Positions 11,701-24,172 of a DNA stretch of 64,000 nt are shown here, in pieces. The notes under the pieces were generated by a model. It made no database searches. It was given only the letters and a program-made list of their open reading frames with translations, and was not told where the DNA came from. Every line of letters starts with the position of its first letter. Within the stretch, counting starts at the first letter, position 1. The stretch is from Phlegmacium glaucopus (taxonomy: Eukaryota > Basidiomycota > Agaricomycetes > Agaricales > Cortinariaceae): NCBI GenBank assembly GCA_015039465.1, contig MU130578.1:87832-151831 (forward strand), given 5' to 3'. The translations under genes and the position numbers were made by a program.

Positions 11701-12989
11701 GAGAGAAGATATCCACTGGAGGACAGACTCAACTGAGCCATCCACATGGGAATCTTGGGCAGCAGGAAGGCTAGATATGCCCTTGAGAGACATTTCAATG
11801 CTCTCCTGAGAGGAAGCATCAACCCAGAAGACATGTAAAAAACTGTCAAGAAATAAATCCAGTGTTGTGAATGACAGAGTAAGAACCCTTACCTGTCAGA
11901 CATTTCTTCTATGAACTTGAGACAAATTTGGGTCTTTCCAATGCCTCCCAATCCCCAGAGGAGACAAGAGCGCCTTGACATTAGCCTACTAGTAGCACGA
12001 TGAACAAAAATCTTCCCAAGTTTATCAAGTACATCTTTCCGTCCAGTAAAGATTGGGCTGGAGTTGGGTTTTCGAGTTACAGGGACCTTCATCTGCCCTT
12101 CACTAGTATTGGCGGGGAAAATAGTGACATTGTTCTGTATGTACAATTATTGCTAAATCATACACGACTTACGAGAAAGACTTACTACGAAAGTGCCACC
12201 AGTGATGAGGGTATTCTGGGCATTCGCAAGGAGGCCCAAGGCTAATTGTTGAGCCTGCCGATCATGAGCGAAAGCCGATAGAACATGGTGTAAGCAACTC
12301 ACCGATGGATTTTGTTGCGATTCTATGGATCTTAATTTGGCTTGCATTACGGCATCAGGCGAGGGCGAATTTCCTTCCGGATGAGCTGCAGGAGCGACAG
12401 CCAGAGCGGAAACCGAAGCGGAGACTTGGAGTTCATGGGTACTCTGATCAACGAGGATGATTGAGTAGTGATGGATATGATGGACTAAGTTGAACACTCA
12501 CATTAGCGCCAGCGGCTGGAATGCTTACAGGAGTAAGATCATTGATCGCCAAAGTGGAAACCGAAGTAGAGAGTAGGTTATGGGCGGCCTGATCGACGAC
12601 GATGATTGAGTAATTATGGATGCGATGGGCGAAGTTGAACGCTCACAGTAACGCTAGCGACTGGAACGCTTACATCCCGCTCATTGACCGCCAAAGCGGA
12701 GACCGAAGTAGACGCTAGGTCATGGGCAGCCTGATCGATGACGATGGTTAAATACATAAGGATGCGATGGGCGAAGTTGAACGCTCACAGTCACGCCAGC
12801 GAGTTGAATAACTTGTGCGCTTGCAGCCGCAGCATTAGCGGGAACGGATAGCATGGGATCAGCGGTGCTTGTTTTGATGGTCGATGTCGAAGTTGCTGGT
12901 TCAGAGCTTGAACCCAGAGCATCGTTGATCGTCAGAGATGAATATTTTGATTTCTTCGGCTTGACAATTTTCTTAAAGATGCGCTTCAT
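8791..12989 (-). CDS. STAND NTPase: NB-ARC domain with C-terminal kinesin-light-chain-type TPR array
   Basis: Predicted signal-transduction ATPase of the fungal NLR-like class, a family linked to non-self recognition or heterokaryon incompatibility; the exact role is unknown. Six exons join in frame: 12789-12989, 12647-12730, 12502-12588, 12186-12443, 11893-12134 and 8791-11842 (about 1,307 codons, roughly 277 of them unknown because of the N gap). The N-terminus is Ser/Thr/Ala-rich (MKRIFKKIVKPKK). The P-loop reads GLGGIGKTQ, Walker B WLIVFDNADD, a sensor-like ILITSRNQ and a GxP-like GCIPLAIDHAG. After a linker come 42-residue TPR units with the signature HPxTLxSMAxLAxTYxxQGRW, ending ERVGRD. 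The repeats are nearly identical at DNA level, as expected for recently homogenised NLR repeats. The N-terminal effector region matches nothing I recognise. Confidence 0.85.
9166..9998. other. Assembly gap of 833 N inside the TPR array
   Basis: The gap lies between near-identical 126-bp TPR repeats. Both flanks stay in the same frame. However, the length is not a whole number of repeat units once the missing part-unit is counted (about 6.4 units), so the size is probably an estimate and the true TPR copy number is unknown. Confidence 0.95.
12436..12800 (-). repeat. Tandem exon-intron duplication in the NB-ARC/TPR gene
   Basis: Exon 2, exon 3 and the start of exon 4 are homologous (AAHDLASTSVSALAVN, AAHNLLSTSVSTLAIN, STHELQVSASVSALAV). 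The three introns between them are also near-copies, each starting GTGAGYGTTCAACTT and ending TCGATCAG or TTGATCAG. The repeat unit is 142-145 bp and all junctions are phase 0, so copy number can change without breaking the frame. Confidence 0.85.
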
Positions 12990-15539
12990 ATCTTTGAACA
13001 GTGAGTTGTGGTGAGCGATAGAGGTGATGAGCGTCGGAAAGAAAGATGCTCTCGATTACATAAACAGCAACTCGATTAAGAGCTCCCACAGTCTAGCACT
13101 CACATCAGCATCACCACTTGCTACAACGTTGTTCGTCAATCTTCTATCTGGTTCTTCCTCCTCATCTCCAATATCCCGTGCTAGGAATTACCAATGAAAA
13201 CACCCTCGAATGCACTGGCCATCGGACGAACCTCGTCACCCCTGGCGAGAAACAAATGAACGACTCGGGCTCTCATGGTACCGAGGTTTCTTATACCGAT
13301 CATTATTCCACCACATAACTTTTTTGGATGTCAGGCTGCGAAACACGACGCAAGAAACGGGTCAAAAATATCGTGAACGGATATCCGATATTCAATAACA
13401 ATTTTGCCACTGTTGATAGACTTGAAGGTCCTCTCTCCTAATTCATTCAAGGTGTAAACTGATGCCTTGCAGCATCATCAATAGGATCTTACGAAAAGAC
13501 TCTTGTTCAGCTTGCTAATACCGACTTCGAAATAGAAGTCTGAAGTACTAAGATTAATGGAATGCAACTTTATGCCTGGCAAGGTATATCTTCCGTTCCT
13601 AGCCTCCCCATTTCTTCCTTATTATTCTTGCGTATAGAACATCGAAGAAATGTGAATTATCTTGAATCTCTCACGGAACTCTCCGATGAAACCATGTAGA
13701 AACAGAGAAACAACTCCATGAAGACCTTGGTCCATGATAGCATTATCCCTGTGTCATTGCTCAGCGTATACCATCGTCGCCGGAACAGACCTCAAGGACG
13801 CCCAAATTCGCGACCAACTCCCAAAGATCGAAGATCTCAATGATCGTCATCATGGACAGCATCATCAGCTAATTCCGAGAACTACCCACCCCAGATTCTA
13901 CCACAGTTCGACAACTCGATGAATTCAACCGCCATAGATAAGCAACAAGGTTCTCGTCTACAAGGCAAGTCGAGAAATCTCTTCATTCCTATTTTAAACG
14001 CTAATGTTATTGATTGACGTAGGTATTTGAGCTATATTGTGTTGGATCATTCAAGAGCTCTAGCGTGATTCGTCCGACTCCAATGACGTTTAAGGGACGA
14101 TAGGGGAGCCAGCGTTTTCCGAAGTTGTTGGTGATATTCCTGTCGATGTCGTTAGGAGGCACATCGCATCTGAGTCCGTTGACGATGGGTTCCTTGTCGT
14201 CGTTGATGGCGGTCTTCTTCGAAAATCCGCCGCCGAGGATGTTGAGTTTGACTAGTGTTTGGTCTGGTAGCACATACATTTATTGGGGAACGGATAATCG
14301 AGAAGCCCCACTGCGATTATGCAATACTCAATCCCCTTCATCACGCAACTAGCTTAAAACGATAGATGGTACGCCAATCCTTATCTCCAAGCGAGCATCT
14401 TCCCAAGTCAACGGAAATTGATCCCCAACTCTGCTCTGCCCCTCTCCCAGCAATCCTGTATAATCAGTTCCGGGATGCCCCCGAAACCTGCGCCTAACAC
14501 TCCGGCCAAAGTAAGTTTGAAAAGAGTGTCATTGTGGACAGTCTTTTTGGGAGTGATTTCAAAGCCAAATATTTGAGCACCTATAAGGTTTTTTTATACC
14601 TTAGTTTGGACCTGTCTAATGATTTTTATTTCGTAGGTATTGAAACAAATGACCTTTGGCCTCATAGACCATGAAGCATTGTAGGTCCTCGTCGAGAACT
14701 ACTAGCTCTTGGACTCGGTCTATCCAAGAGTATTCCTTCAGGAGAATAATTGTTAATACTTTATGAATACTTTAATATTTTTAATTGTACTAGTGGCTTC
14801 TGAATGCTGTGGACGCTCCACTGCCTCCAGAGTGCCCAAGACTAACATAATTACAACGGGTCCCAATTTAATAGTCAAGGCAAATTTACCATTGGATGAT
14901 CGCGATGATGATTACTTTTGAAAAATATAATACGAATCAGCTAATTAAAACCCACTATTTCCCCAGAGAATCATCATTTTGAAATCTTGCACAAACTAGT
15001 TAGTTATATGCAAACTTCCACAGAATAGTATCAAGAACGGTTGTACAATGATGATGGCCTGGGGTCGAGCCTGCAATTTGCAACATGCAACATGGTTTCA
15101 CATCACAGAACGTGGAATAAGACAAATACTACTCCTAATTTATGGGTTACAAGACACACTTGTTGCTCCTAATAACTGGGTCACGCAGCATGTCTCGCAC
15201 CTACAAAAACCTTGAGTCCTGGCTGCTTCTTGGGTTGGGAAGTACCAAGTATTTTCACCCAATACATACCAGCAACTCAAATTTACATCCAAATGTCGCG
15301 TAAGAATTTCTCTTGAAATATTACAATCTAATATTACTTCACATGCTAGTGACTCGCAAAGATTTCATATACTCACGAGCCCATTTCAAATGTTAATATG
15401 TACATTGCCGTCTGCACCTAGCCTCAAGTTAAACTCAACATTGCCTCAAGTTTTCGGTCACAAGTTATGTTATAAGCACTCATAAACTTATCAATACTAT
15501 GCTGTCAGTTGTCACTCGCCCCGACGCCCACCAGCTGCC
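12990..15539. other. Long spacer with only weak coding candidates
   Basis: No confident gene. Two weak candidates exist: the minus-strand frame at 14007-14279, and a plus-strand first exon at about 14475-14510 encoding MPPKPAPNTPAK followed by a perfect GTAAGT donor. An acceptor at about 14638 would add only a short tail before a stop at about 14686. The second candidate may be a truncated gene start. The remainder (14690-15480) is AT-rich with nothing recognisable. Confidence 0.35.
14007..14279 (-). CDS. Weakly supported hypothetical open frame
   Basis: A 90-codon frame contains CDVPPNDIDRNITNNFGKRW and PLNVIGVGRITLELLND, which has ordinary globular-protein composition rather than low complexity. 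I do not recognise a family. The first codon is arbitrary and could be the inside of an exon. No clear neighbouring exon was found, so it may be a gene remnant. Confidence 0.25.
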   Translation of the reverse strand: MYVLPDQTLVKLNILGGGFSKKTAINDDKEPIVNGLRCDVPPNDIDRNITNNFGKRWLPYRPLNVIGVGRITLELLNDPTQYSSNTYVNQ

Positions 15540-16454
15540 ATGGCCCATTACAGTGCCCACAACGCCGTCTATTTCGATTTCGACTATTTCATGACTTCTG
15601 CACTCGAAGTTGCCACTAATCGTGCCAACAGGCTGGCATCTCTGGACGCCTTGCAGCGGACAGTCAGGCAACATACTACCATTTCCCTCTCCAACCCTAT
15701 TCCCCCCGACCCTACTTCCCTCTCCAACCTTCTATCACATGTCTCCGAGATTTTCCAAGTCATCATCGGTCTGATCCGCTGCGTTGGGGTTATCGCTACA
15801 TATGCGATTATTGCCATCCTTGTTGCCGTTCCGATGTGGTTTCTCTCGACCGCGCTGACCAGTTTTTTTGCGGGAAGCCCTCCTCTTACCGTCGTGTGCG
15901 TGGCAGTTCTTGGAATCGGATTTGTCGCTACAATTCGTAAACTCGGCCAAGAACAGGATATCCTGGTTGCCTTTCGCCACGAGGCTCAGGAGCTTTCCAC
16001 GGCGTACGACTGTGTTAAATTCAACGATAAGAACGAATTCTTGATGGCCACAGAGACACCAGGATGCTTTGATCTGTGTCAAGATGTCCAAGTTAGGGCA
16101 CTTTATCCTGCCATAGCGCCGTGTCAGTTGAGCTAATGATTTGTGGTTTTTTCAGGAGAGATTTCTCAATAAGCGTCGGGAAATTGATAAACTACATGAA
16201 CGAGCGAAGGTGCATTCTCCCGTTGTCCGCCGCTTCAGATGTTAGTGTACTGACGACCTGCATTCTTGTTTAGGAGAGGTTTACCGACATTTTGATCGAC
16301 GTGGTGGCCAACAGAGCTGATAAACTTCCAGGCTTTGAGCGAGTCAATGAAATCCAACTGCGCGACTACCTCAGACGAGCCCTTCATGAGGTGAAACTAT
16401 CAAATACAATTTTCCGATTGACTTCCTGCTAATGCATTACAGATTCAAGAATGA
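15540..16454 (+). CDS. Hypothetical two-helix membrane protein with C-terminal charged segments
   Basis: Four exons, all joined at phase 0, give 244 residues: 15540-16091, 16156-16209, 16274-16390 and 16443-16454, with the stop TGA at 16452-16454. The start is MAHYSAHNAVYFDFDYF. Two adjacent hydrophobic segments (about residues 75-105 and 108-128) predict a hairpin membrane anchor, the first with IIGLIRCVGVIATYAIIAIL. After them comes a soluble part. Exons 2 and 3 begin with a similar ERF motif and are rich in Arg, Lys and Glu (ERFLNKRREIDKLHERAK), predicted helical. The arrangement resembles agaricomycete proteins of unknown function with a central membrane hairpin between helical regions. 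No enzyme motif is visible. The clean phase-0 splicing argues that the gene is real and intact. Confidence 0.7.
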
Positions 16455-17784
16455 AACCTCGCACTATACACCCCTGAATGACACAGAAGTGCTAAAGGTC
16501 AAGCAGCCGCGTACTCATTCTTATTTTGATAGGGATCTGCCGCTATGGCCGTTGGTTTTGGCCACATCCCATTTGATACAGCCAATGCTCTGTTTGCTAT
16601 TACGCTATACTCTATCATCATACTTACAATTGCTATTGTCTTTATACTTGTAGAATCTGGCTATGTGATTATCTTCTGACCTTCAGGGTGCTGCTTCGGA
16701 CGGTGACCCTATGGGTGCTTATTTCGTAGTTTTCCTCATGTATCTACATCGTTGGGATATCACGATCCCCAGGGGCACCAGGGAGGAGGTCCCCTGAGCT
16801 CGTGCGGGCGTCATTGGTCAAATTTATTAAGTAGATACATTTGGATTTGTAGAAATCCAAATTATCCAATCCTAGAATACGAAGGGGATTTATTTTGTGT
16901 GTACTGCGACTTTTGAGCCTTTTGAAGCCTTTTTCGTCTTTTCGATTGCTCAGATGGATGGATTCGGCACATGGCGAGGGCAGCCGTTACAAACTTACAT
17001 TTCGGCGATTTAGGACGGCCCGTTACGCGTTACTGCTGAATAGACCGACATGGGACAGTACCTCAGGCCTCAATTCCGAAGAGTCTTCTATTCCTTCGAG
17101 GAACGAAGAGCAGGTCGTATCAGCACAGTACTAGTAACAAAGATATAATATTAATTTTTTTCTGCTGCACGACCGTTTCAGGCCTCTCTAATCCCCCGAT
17201 CAAAATACCGTGACTTAAACAATCACAGATATGTAAATAATGAACCCTCCCCTCCATAAATCTGCTTATTACTGAAAAAATCTATAGGTAGTAAGTATGC
17301 CGGCATATCGCCCATATTTGCAATAACAGTAATGGTATACAATTTGGATCCTTCTGTTTGTAATCAGATAACACAAAAACGTGAGGAAAGATCTTGAGAA
17401 GCAGAGAACTTGAAAGGTTCCGAGTCGAAGGTTTGCAGTAGGTTCGCTGTTGGATTGGTTGGAGACCTTATAAAAAATAAATCCAAACCCCCTCATCGAT
17501 CCGTGACCCGTCTTTATATATACGGCTGTGTAATGAATGAACTTGAGGAGCTTTCGCTGAAACGGGCGGATCTAATCGATTATGTAAGTGACTTCCAAGG
17601 AGACCAAAGCTTCCAAATTGACTTCTAAAACCTACGAGAACTCCCCATTCATTAGCTTTTTTAGCACACATCTTTCATCGATTAGATAGTGGAGGGGGAG
17701 CTCAATTTGTGCAATTCGCTATTTTTCGTTTACATTGATAGTATACAAGGAAAAGAGAAAAAATTGTTTGTCACTTTTTTGATT
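16455..17784. other. Spacer, no gene recognised
   Basis: Short open frames on both strands lack coding character. The left part may hold the 3' end of the upstream gene, and the right part the 3' untranslated region of the convergent aldehyde dehydrogenase gene. No repeat or RNA gene is evident. Confidence 0.45.
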
Positions 17785-20102
17785 TTACATACGGTGTCTC
17801 AAGTTGACGTGGACAGCTTTGACATTTGTATAGCTGCAAAAGAAGTAAAGATGGCGAACAGTGAGTAAACGAACAGACTCGTTGAAGGAAGAAGAAGAAA
17901 AGAAGGAAACACATACTTCGAAAGAGCATATTCTCCCATTTCGCGTCCGATACCGGATTGTTTGTAACCACCGAAAGGAACTTGTACGTGCAATTGGTTG
18001 ACACAGTTGATCTTGAGAGGGAAAGGGAGGAAGAGACGAAAGAATTGAGCATTCACTTCCGGGCGGAAGGGATAGAAGAACTCACCCAAGCAGTTCCAGC
18101 TTGAAGTTTATGAGCAGTCTCGATTGCACGGTTAAGATTCTGAGTGAAGACGGCGGCCGCAAGTCCGTAAACTTATCGTAAAACAAAAAAAAAAACGTTA
18201 GCGTCTAAAACCGAAAGCGGAATTTGGGGGGAGGGAAACATACGAGTATCGTTAGCTTGTTTGATCACATCTAGAAAATCGATGAGCTTTCCCGTCCAGC
18301 GGCCAAATAGTTAAGAAAAAGACAAAGTATACCTGCTTCATCCTCAAACTTGATCACAACGCCAACAGGACCGAAAATCTCTTCCTTGACAATCTTCATA
18401 TCAGGCGTCACGTTGGTAAAGATGGTAGGCTTGATGAAATATCCTGTGTCGCCATGACGGTCACCTCCTTGATGAAGCGTTGCGCCATCCTTCTTCCCAG
18501 ACTCAATGTATCCCATAATACGCTATCGAAAAAAATAATTCAGTAACAGGGGTCAAGTAGAATGTCAGAGTGAAAATGGAGTACGAACGTCGTATTGAAC
18601 TTGAGAAACTTGAGGACCCTGGTCGATACCATTACCGAACGGGTCTCCAACTTTGATCGAATTGGCTTTGGCAGTGAAGCGCTTGAGGAACTCATCGTAG
18701 ATCCCAGCCTGCACGAAGATTCGAGATCCGGCGCAGCATGCTTGACCATGATTCCAGCTTATCATCCAAAATGTTTAAGTCCATGATTCCTTAGCCTACA
18801 AGTTAAATTCAATAACTCACAAGATACCATGCGCAGCCCAGTTAACAGCCTGGTCCAAATCGGCATCATCGAAAATGATGTTCGGACTCTTTCCTCCTAA
18901 CTCAAGGGTGACAGGCTTCAAGTTGGATTTGGCAGCTGCTTCCATGATTTTACGTCCGACGAGCGTGCTACCAGTGAAGGCGACTTTTCCGATTTTCATG
19001 TGGGATGAAATAGCAGAGCCGGCAGTTGGCCCGTATCCGGTGAGGAGGTTGAAGACACCAGGGGGGAAACCAGCTTCTTTGATGAGGTTACACATGCGGA
19101 TAGCAGTGAGAGGTGTGAACTCGGAGGGCTAAAAGCGTCTTGTGGTTTGAACATAGTGGGGAAGGTATGGAAGGGAAACGCACCTTCATGACGATAGTGT
19201 TTCCTGTGGCGAGAGCAGGACCAACCTTCCATGACCACATAAGGACTTTTGGGAGAGGGGAATAAGAGAAAGAAAATAATTCGATATGTTGTTAGAGGTC
19301 TTACGGGGGAAGTTCCCTGGTTATAGCACTGGATGAGACGAGATTCACTAGTAAAGACAACGGAACTCACATGGAATGATCTGGCCTACGACTCCAATGG
19401 GTTCATGACGAGTGTATACCAATTTGTTCTCGTCAGTCTAAGAAACGCAAGCATTAGTCCAGTAAATAAAGGTCTTCAAATTCCTGACCTCGATGGATTG
19501 ACCAGTGATCTTGTCTGCCCAACCAGCGAAATACTTGATAACTGAGATAGAGAAATTCACATCAACTCCACGAGCCCAGTTGAAGGTTTTGCCTAAAGAT
19601 ATATTTCAATCAATAACCGTTTTCGATAACATTTGGAGGAAATGGAAGTACCGTTATCCAAGGCCTCGAGAGCGGCCAATTCATCAAAGTCACGCTCCAT
19701 GAGCTGAGCAAGTTTCCATAACAGATTCGATCTAAGGCTTCCTCCAGCGTTCAAGCCCCACGTAGTCTCAAATGCCTTCTGGGCAGCCTCGACAGCAATA
19801 TCCACATCCTCCTCAGTTGCCTCTGAGACTTTTGTGATCAACTGGCCGTTGGCTGGAACGAGAGATGGTCAGTATGGTGCAGGGTCAAACGGAGAAAGAA
19901 ATGTTCACGAACTAGGGTTGACAACACTGACAAATATAGGTCAGTACTTATATTATGATTGGAGAATGGAGAGAAGCGCCCACTCGATAGTAGTGCCCTT
20001 GCGGCCATCAACAAACTGGCCGTTGATGAATAAGCCAGTGTTAAAGGACGTTTTACCCTTGTACACCTCGGTATCCCATTCGTGTGAAAAGACCTCTGGC
20101 AT
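17785..20102 (-). CDS. NAD(P)+-dependent aldehyde dehydrogenase
   Basis: It oxidises aldehydes to carboxylic acids, with acetaldehyde as the likely physiological substrate for this fungal class, in cytosol or mitochondria. The start is the ATG at 20100-20102 ([17 protein letters not shown]) and the end is ...VHVNLRHRM before TAA at 17785-17787. The gene is split by many short introns. Family landmarks in order: INGQFVDG near the N-terminus, [30 protein letters not shown], the Rossmann [12 protein letters not shown], catalytic Glu in LELGGKSPN (about 18,895), catalytic Cys in GQACCAGSR (about 18,735), EEIFGPV and [13 protein letters not shown]. The spliced length is close to the usual 500 residues. 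No broken motif was seen. It is transcribed away from the NAP1 gene, with a 4 kb gene-poor gap between them. A specific symbol cannot be assigned. Confidence 0.9.
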
Positions 20103-23100
20103 GGTTCAGATAGTAGTAGGGGCTGGTTAAGAATGAAGTAACAATGCAGACACTTGAATGTGGGTTGTTCTGAGAGTTGAGGAGATACGTGGGCCGCATC
20201 CTGTCTTATATATTTCATCGGTGTGGGAATGGTTCCAGATTTCCTTGAGATTTCCAGTCAAGTTCCAGTCAGCAGGTAAGTATTACTAAGTGCCGTAAGA
20301 CAGGGAGGAGATCTTTGTTCTCATCAGCGATAATGATCATGCGTCCAGTTATACTTAGAGAGGATGTACAGGAAGTTACCAAAGTTAGGGCGTACCGTAT
20401 TACGTAATTTACGGGTACTGTTCAACCCGTAGGTACCTTCTGTCGACAGTACAGCCCTTTTGATCAGTCTTCATAATTTCATTATATCGTATTTCCCAAA
20501 TAAATTGACTTCTTAGGCTGTGCATTTTAAATCATGTGAATTACAGGCACTAAATTTAAATACTTAGGTTCATTAAAACACCCGCCAACGTGAAATTAAG
20601 GGTCTTGTGAGTGAGGTCTTGTGTCGAGACTAATAAATACCACCGAATTTACAATTATGGTGGATCACCAATTAAAACGTTGAAGCTTGAAGTTTTGAAG
20701 TGTCGCTCTGAAGTGTCGCTTTCATTCAATGCGTCCATTTAAAGGTCAACTGGCTTCACCAGTAAACAAACGCCTGCTATGCTCTACCTACCTACCTACA
20801 GTCGCGCAACGAGCAAATAACAAGGTAAGAAGAACATGGCAAAATACGGAGATAGAGTAGTCTATGACCACGAGTCTGCCAGTGATATGCAAGCTAGTAA
20901 ATAACGAGATGTGGTTTTGCGGTTTGCCAATCGCAGGGTTGGGGCGATCGAAGAAAGGTCTTTATTTCCTTTGGTATCGGTAATTTGAGGTTCTAAAATT
21001 GGTCTAAGAAAACAGCAGACAAAAGAAGGAAGTAGGCATCAGCGCGGCGGTGGTGATTTATTGATTGTATATGAACTTCTAGACAGTTTATAGACTCGAT
21101 GAAAACCTTCATCAAGAAGGACGACTGAATCGCGACCTCCATCGGCTCTGGTTCGAAAAAGCCGCACCCCGAATGAGATGGGTACTCGGTGCGATGCATT
21201 CATTTGAGAATATGGAGTAGGCAAGACAGCGTTGATTAAGAGATACCAAGGGAAGGCATGGACATATTGTTGTCAAAAGTACTTGAGAAAAAGGATTCTT
21301 CAAGTGGGTCTGTCCGATCCGATCATCATTGGGTCCTGACTCCTGAGGCTCCTGTACTGATGTGTGACGAAATTAGTCACCTGCACCTCCAACAAGCAGT
21401 TGCAAGTAAAACAATGGCATGAGCTTCAAGGGCAGGTGTGGTAACGAGAGTGAACAAGCTAGATGTCGCGAGATGAGGAAACAGCGAATGTACTATGGTG
21501 GCAACGATTTTAGAGCAACCGATACAAGGTGCCACAGTAGGAAGCACCCAATCGTCTATACATAGAGTGGCGCGCATCGAAAGGGATCAAAGTATTGGAA
21601 GAATCGCGATTCCGGAGGTCAGTCGGTGTCATGCGGTAATGCCGAGGAACAGTGCTCCCCAAGACGTGAGCGTTTTTAGCTTGGAACTGAAGAACCGTCG
21701 ATTCCGTCCCGCTGATCATGAGTCTTTCTGCTTCTTCATGAGTACAGAAACCACATTGGCGCAGGGCTTCAAAAACATGTAGAATCCACACTGGATGTTT
21801 GGCGTCCATACTTCGCCTGTAAGAATGTATATATGATAGATATCACAAGTATTGAAAAAGAATCAGCCAAAAAAATCGGTATTGAACAGGCTCTTAATCT
21901 GTATGCGCGGTGTTTCACAACACAAGATCAACGCTAAAGCGTCTTTATCGTGTGGGAAACTTCATGCCAATACGCTGGATGTTTGTGATTTCATGCGCGC
22001 ATGAAAGCTTGGGCATAATCGAATGTGGTTAACACCGAATTCTCAAACTGGCCAGCGTTCTGTGAGAACCCCATGGTCAATGGGTTGTGTCGAAAGGAAA
22101 AATTAGAAATCTAATGCTGACTTGAATCCAGCGAGTTGAGGGCAAAGCGATACGGTCGGTTGGCGACAGTAAGTAAAAGTCGCTCTTTGTGGCGAATTCC
22201 TAGGAGACATGGATCCTGATGATACCAGCTGAGGTACACTGCTGCGCAAACAAGGACAGGCCCGCACGGACCAGAAACTAGGTGGGGTTTCAAACGCATA
22301 CATTCCCAGATAGAAAGCCACGAAAGTTCCCAGTGGGAATGATAAGTGGCACACTGGTGAGGATAACAAACTGATTTGCCCTCCATCGAGAATAGTTCAA
22401 ACAAACGTGCCTAAGTAAATGCGTCATTCGCTGCCAGAGCTGTTCGAAGTCGTGCGTAAAAACATGCTGAGCCTGCAAGCAAGATTTGCGCAGCCATAAA
22501 CGCAGCCCGAAAATATGTTCAACGGAAGGAGTAAATAGGGACCAAGAGGTGAGAAAGAGTCATACACGAGGAGTTTGTCTTCTAAGAGCACTCAAGTACT
22601 TCACCAGCCTGAGCTAAGGCATGCACACCTCACCACATCACGTGACTAAGCGCTTGGAAATTGTCTTATCGGGTCGCAGGGCACCCTAGTAAATAGATAT
22701 ATTGAGAACCTCCTGCAACCAATTTTTTGAATTAGGACCTAGTAGAGATGCTATTCAAGAAATACACCATTTTTTACTGCATTTTCGGACTTGAGAAGAC
22801 TCAGAAGCTACTACTCATGCGCAGCCCAGGAGGTCTCTAGGAGTCCTCAGAAACCTAGGTAAATGGGCCAGTGAAAGGCTGCCTGTCAGAGAAGCCTCAC
22901 TGAGCGGTCACACAGCTTGATAGGACCACGTTGTATTGTCGAGAACGAGACAGATACGAGTACAAGCGTAACGGTAAGAATGTAGAAGTAGGAAATGAGA
23001 ATCTCCCTGTATACTGTCCGATCGCGTGACGTGAATAAAAGATAAGAGAAGAAAACCTCGACAGACGAGTAAGACTGGCAGCCAGGCTTACAGCCAGTGG

Positions 23101-24172
23101 AAATACCAAAAAAACTAGGTGAGATAAAGCCAATGAACCCCCCTTCTATCAAGGAGGAGGATCTTGAGTCTAACATGATAGAATCCCTTGAAAATTTCAC
23201 TATTGTCGAAATGTGCAGGTATTTAATTCAATTCTCTCCCTCAAATATAATTTGACTATTTACTTGACTTCACTAGATTTTCACAGTGTTCACGCCAATT
23301 TACAGATGCATACAAGCGTGGTTTGACCAGAAAAGAAACTGCTTGGGCAAACAACAGATACCGTGGACGCCGTTGCATGCCCGCCGCGCTTGTGAAGGAT
23401 GTGGGAGGGGCGGGCTTGTGGTAATGTATTTTAGTTGTCTTCGTTTTGATATGGTGTTAGTACCTATCTTACACTAATTCCGCTCGTAAATGCAAAGGCG
23501 GCTCTGTTTGGGAAGCTGCGTGTCACGAAATGTCACATGCACGTGATATGGTGATGACCTTACCCGAAATATCATATCGGTCCAGGTCGTCGAACTCGTA
23601 GTTTACTCCGCCAAAAATGGCCTTTTAACCAGGAAAGCCTTGCGCACAGTTATAACTGTTGTATATTGCAACCAGAAGGGTCTCCGGAAGGAAAACATTC
23701 TTTCGGCACGTAAGCTTAGCAAGTTCGCAACTTATCGAACATCGATGAGGTGGGTAAGTCTAACGACAGACCAGTGGAGCGACTAGCCTAACCATGACAG
23801 ATCGGGCTAACCTGTAAGCGGTATAAATACAAGTGAGATTGCACTTGTGGTATGGTCGCTCACGCGCCGTGTAAGCTCCAACTCGCGAGTCGTAGCAACT
23901 GTCCATGTCGCCGGCAGTTATATTCGAGCATGAGAAAGTCCTGCAAGTGTCATCGTCGATAGAGCTCATCTGAATGAATAAATTCAAGAACAATGTGCTG
24001 GCATGGAGATGGAGTCGGCATTTTAACCCTGCATGGCTATCATCTTTATTCAAACTCCGCCTTTGTCAGCCTTTTTCAATCAATCGGCTCTTCATCAAAC
24101 GACCAACCCTTTGTAAATTGAACCTCCCAGAAAATTTAACAAAAAAACCGTAAAAAAATAATTCCTTGAACG
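20103..24172. other. Four-kilobase gene-poor spacer
   Basis: The left 150 bp should contain the aldehyde dehydrogenase promoter. The rest holds only short open frames; one at 21510-21809 on the minus strand is noted separately. Other minus-strand pieces near 22100-22480 look like broken coding DNA. The last 100 bp are the leader and promoter of the NAP1-type gene. No RNA gene or transposon border was recognised. Confidence 0.4.
21510..21809 (-). CDS. Hypothetical open frame, possibly an exon of a decayed gene
   Basis: The 99-codon frame begins MDAKHPVWILHVFEALRQCG and has normal composition (FCTHEEAERLMISGTES). No family is recognised. Further minus-strand fragments upstream (22100-22480) cannot be joined to it without guessing. 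It may be part of a multi-exon agaricomycete gene, or a chance frame. Confidence 0.25.
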   Translation of the reverse strand: MDAKHPVWILHVFEALRQCGFCTHEEAERLMISGTESTVLQFQAKNAHVLGSTVPRHYRMTPTDLRNRDSSNTLIPFDARHSMYRRLGASYCGTLYRLL

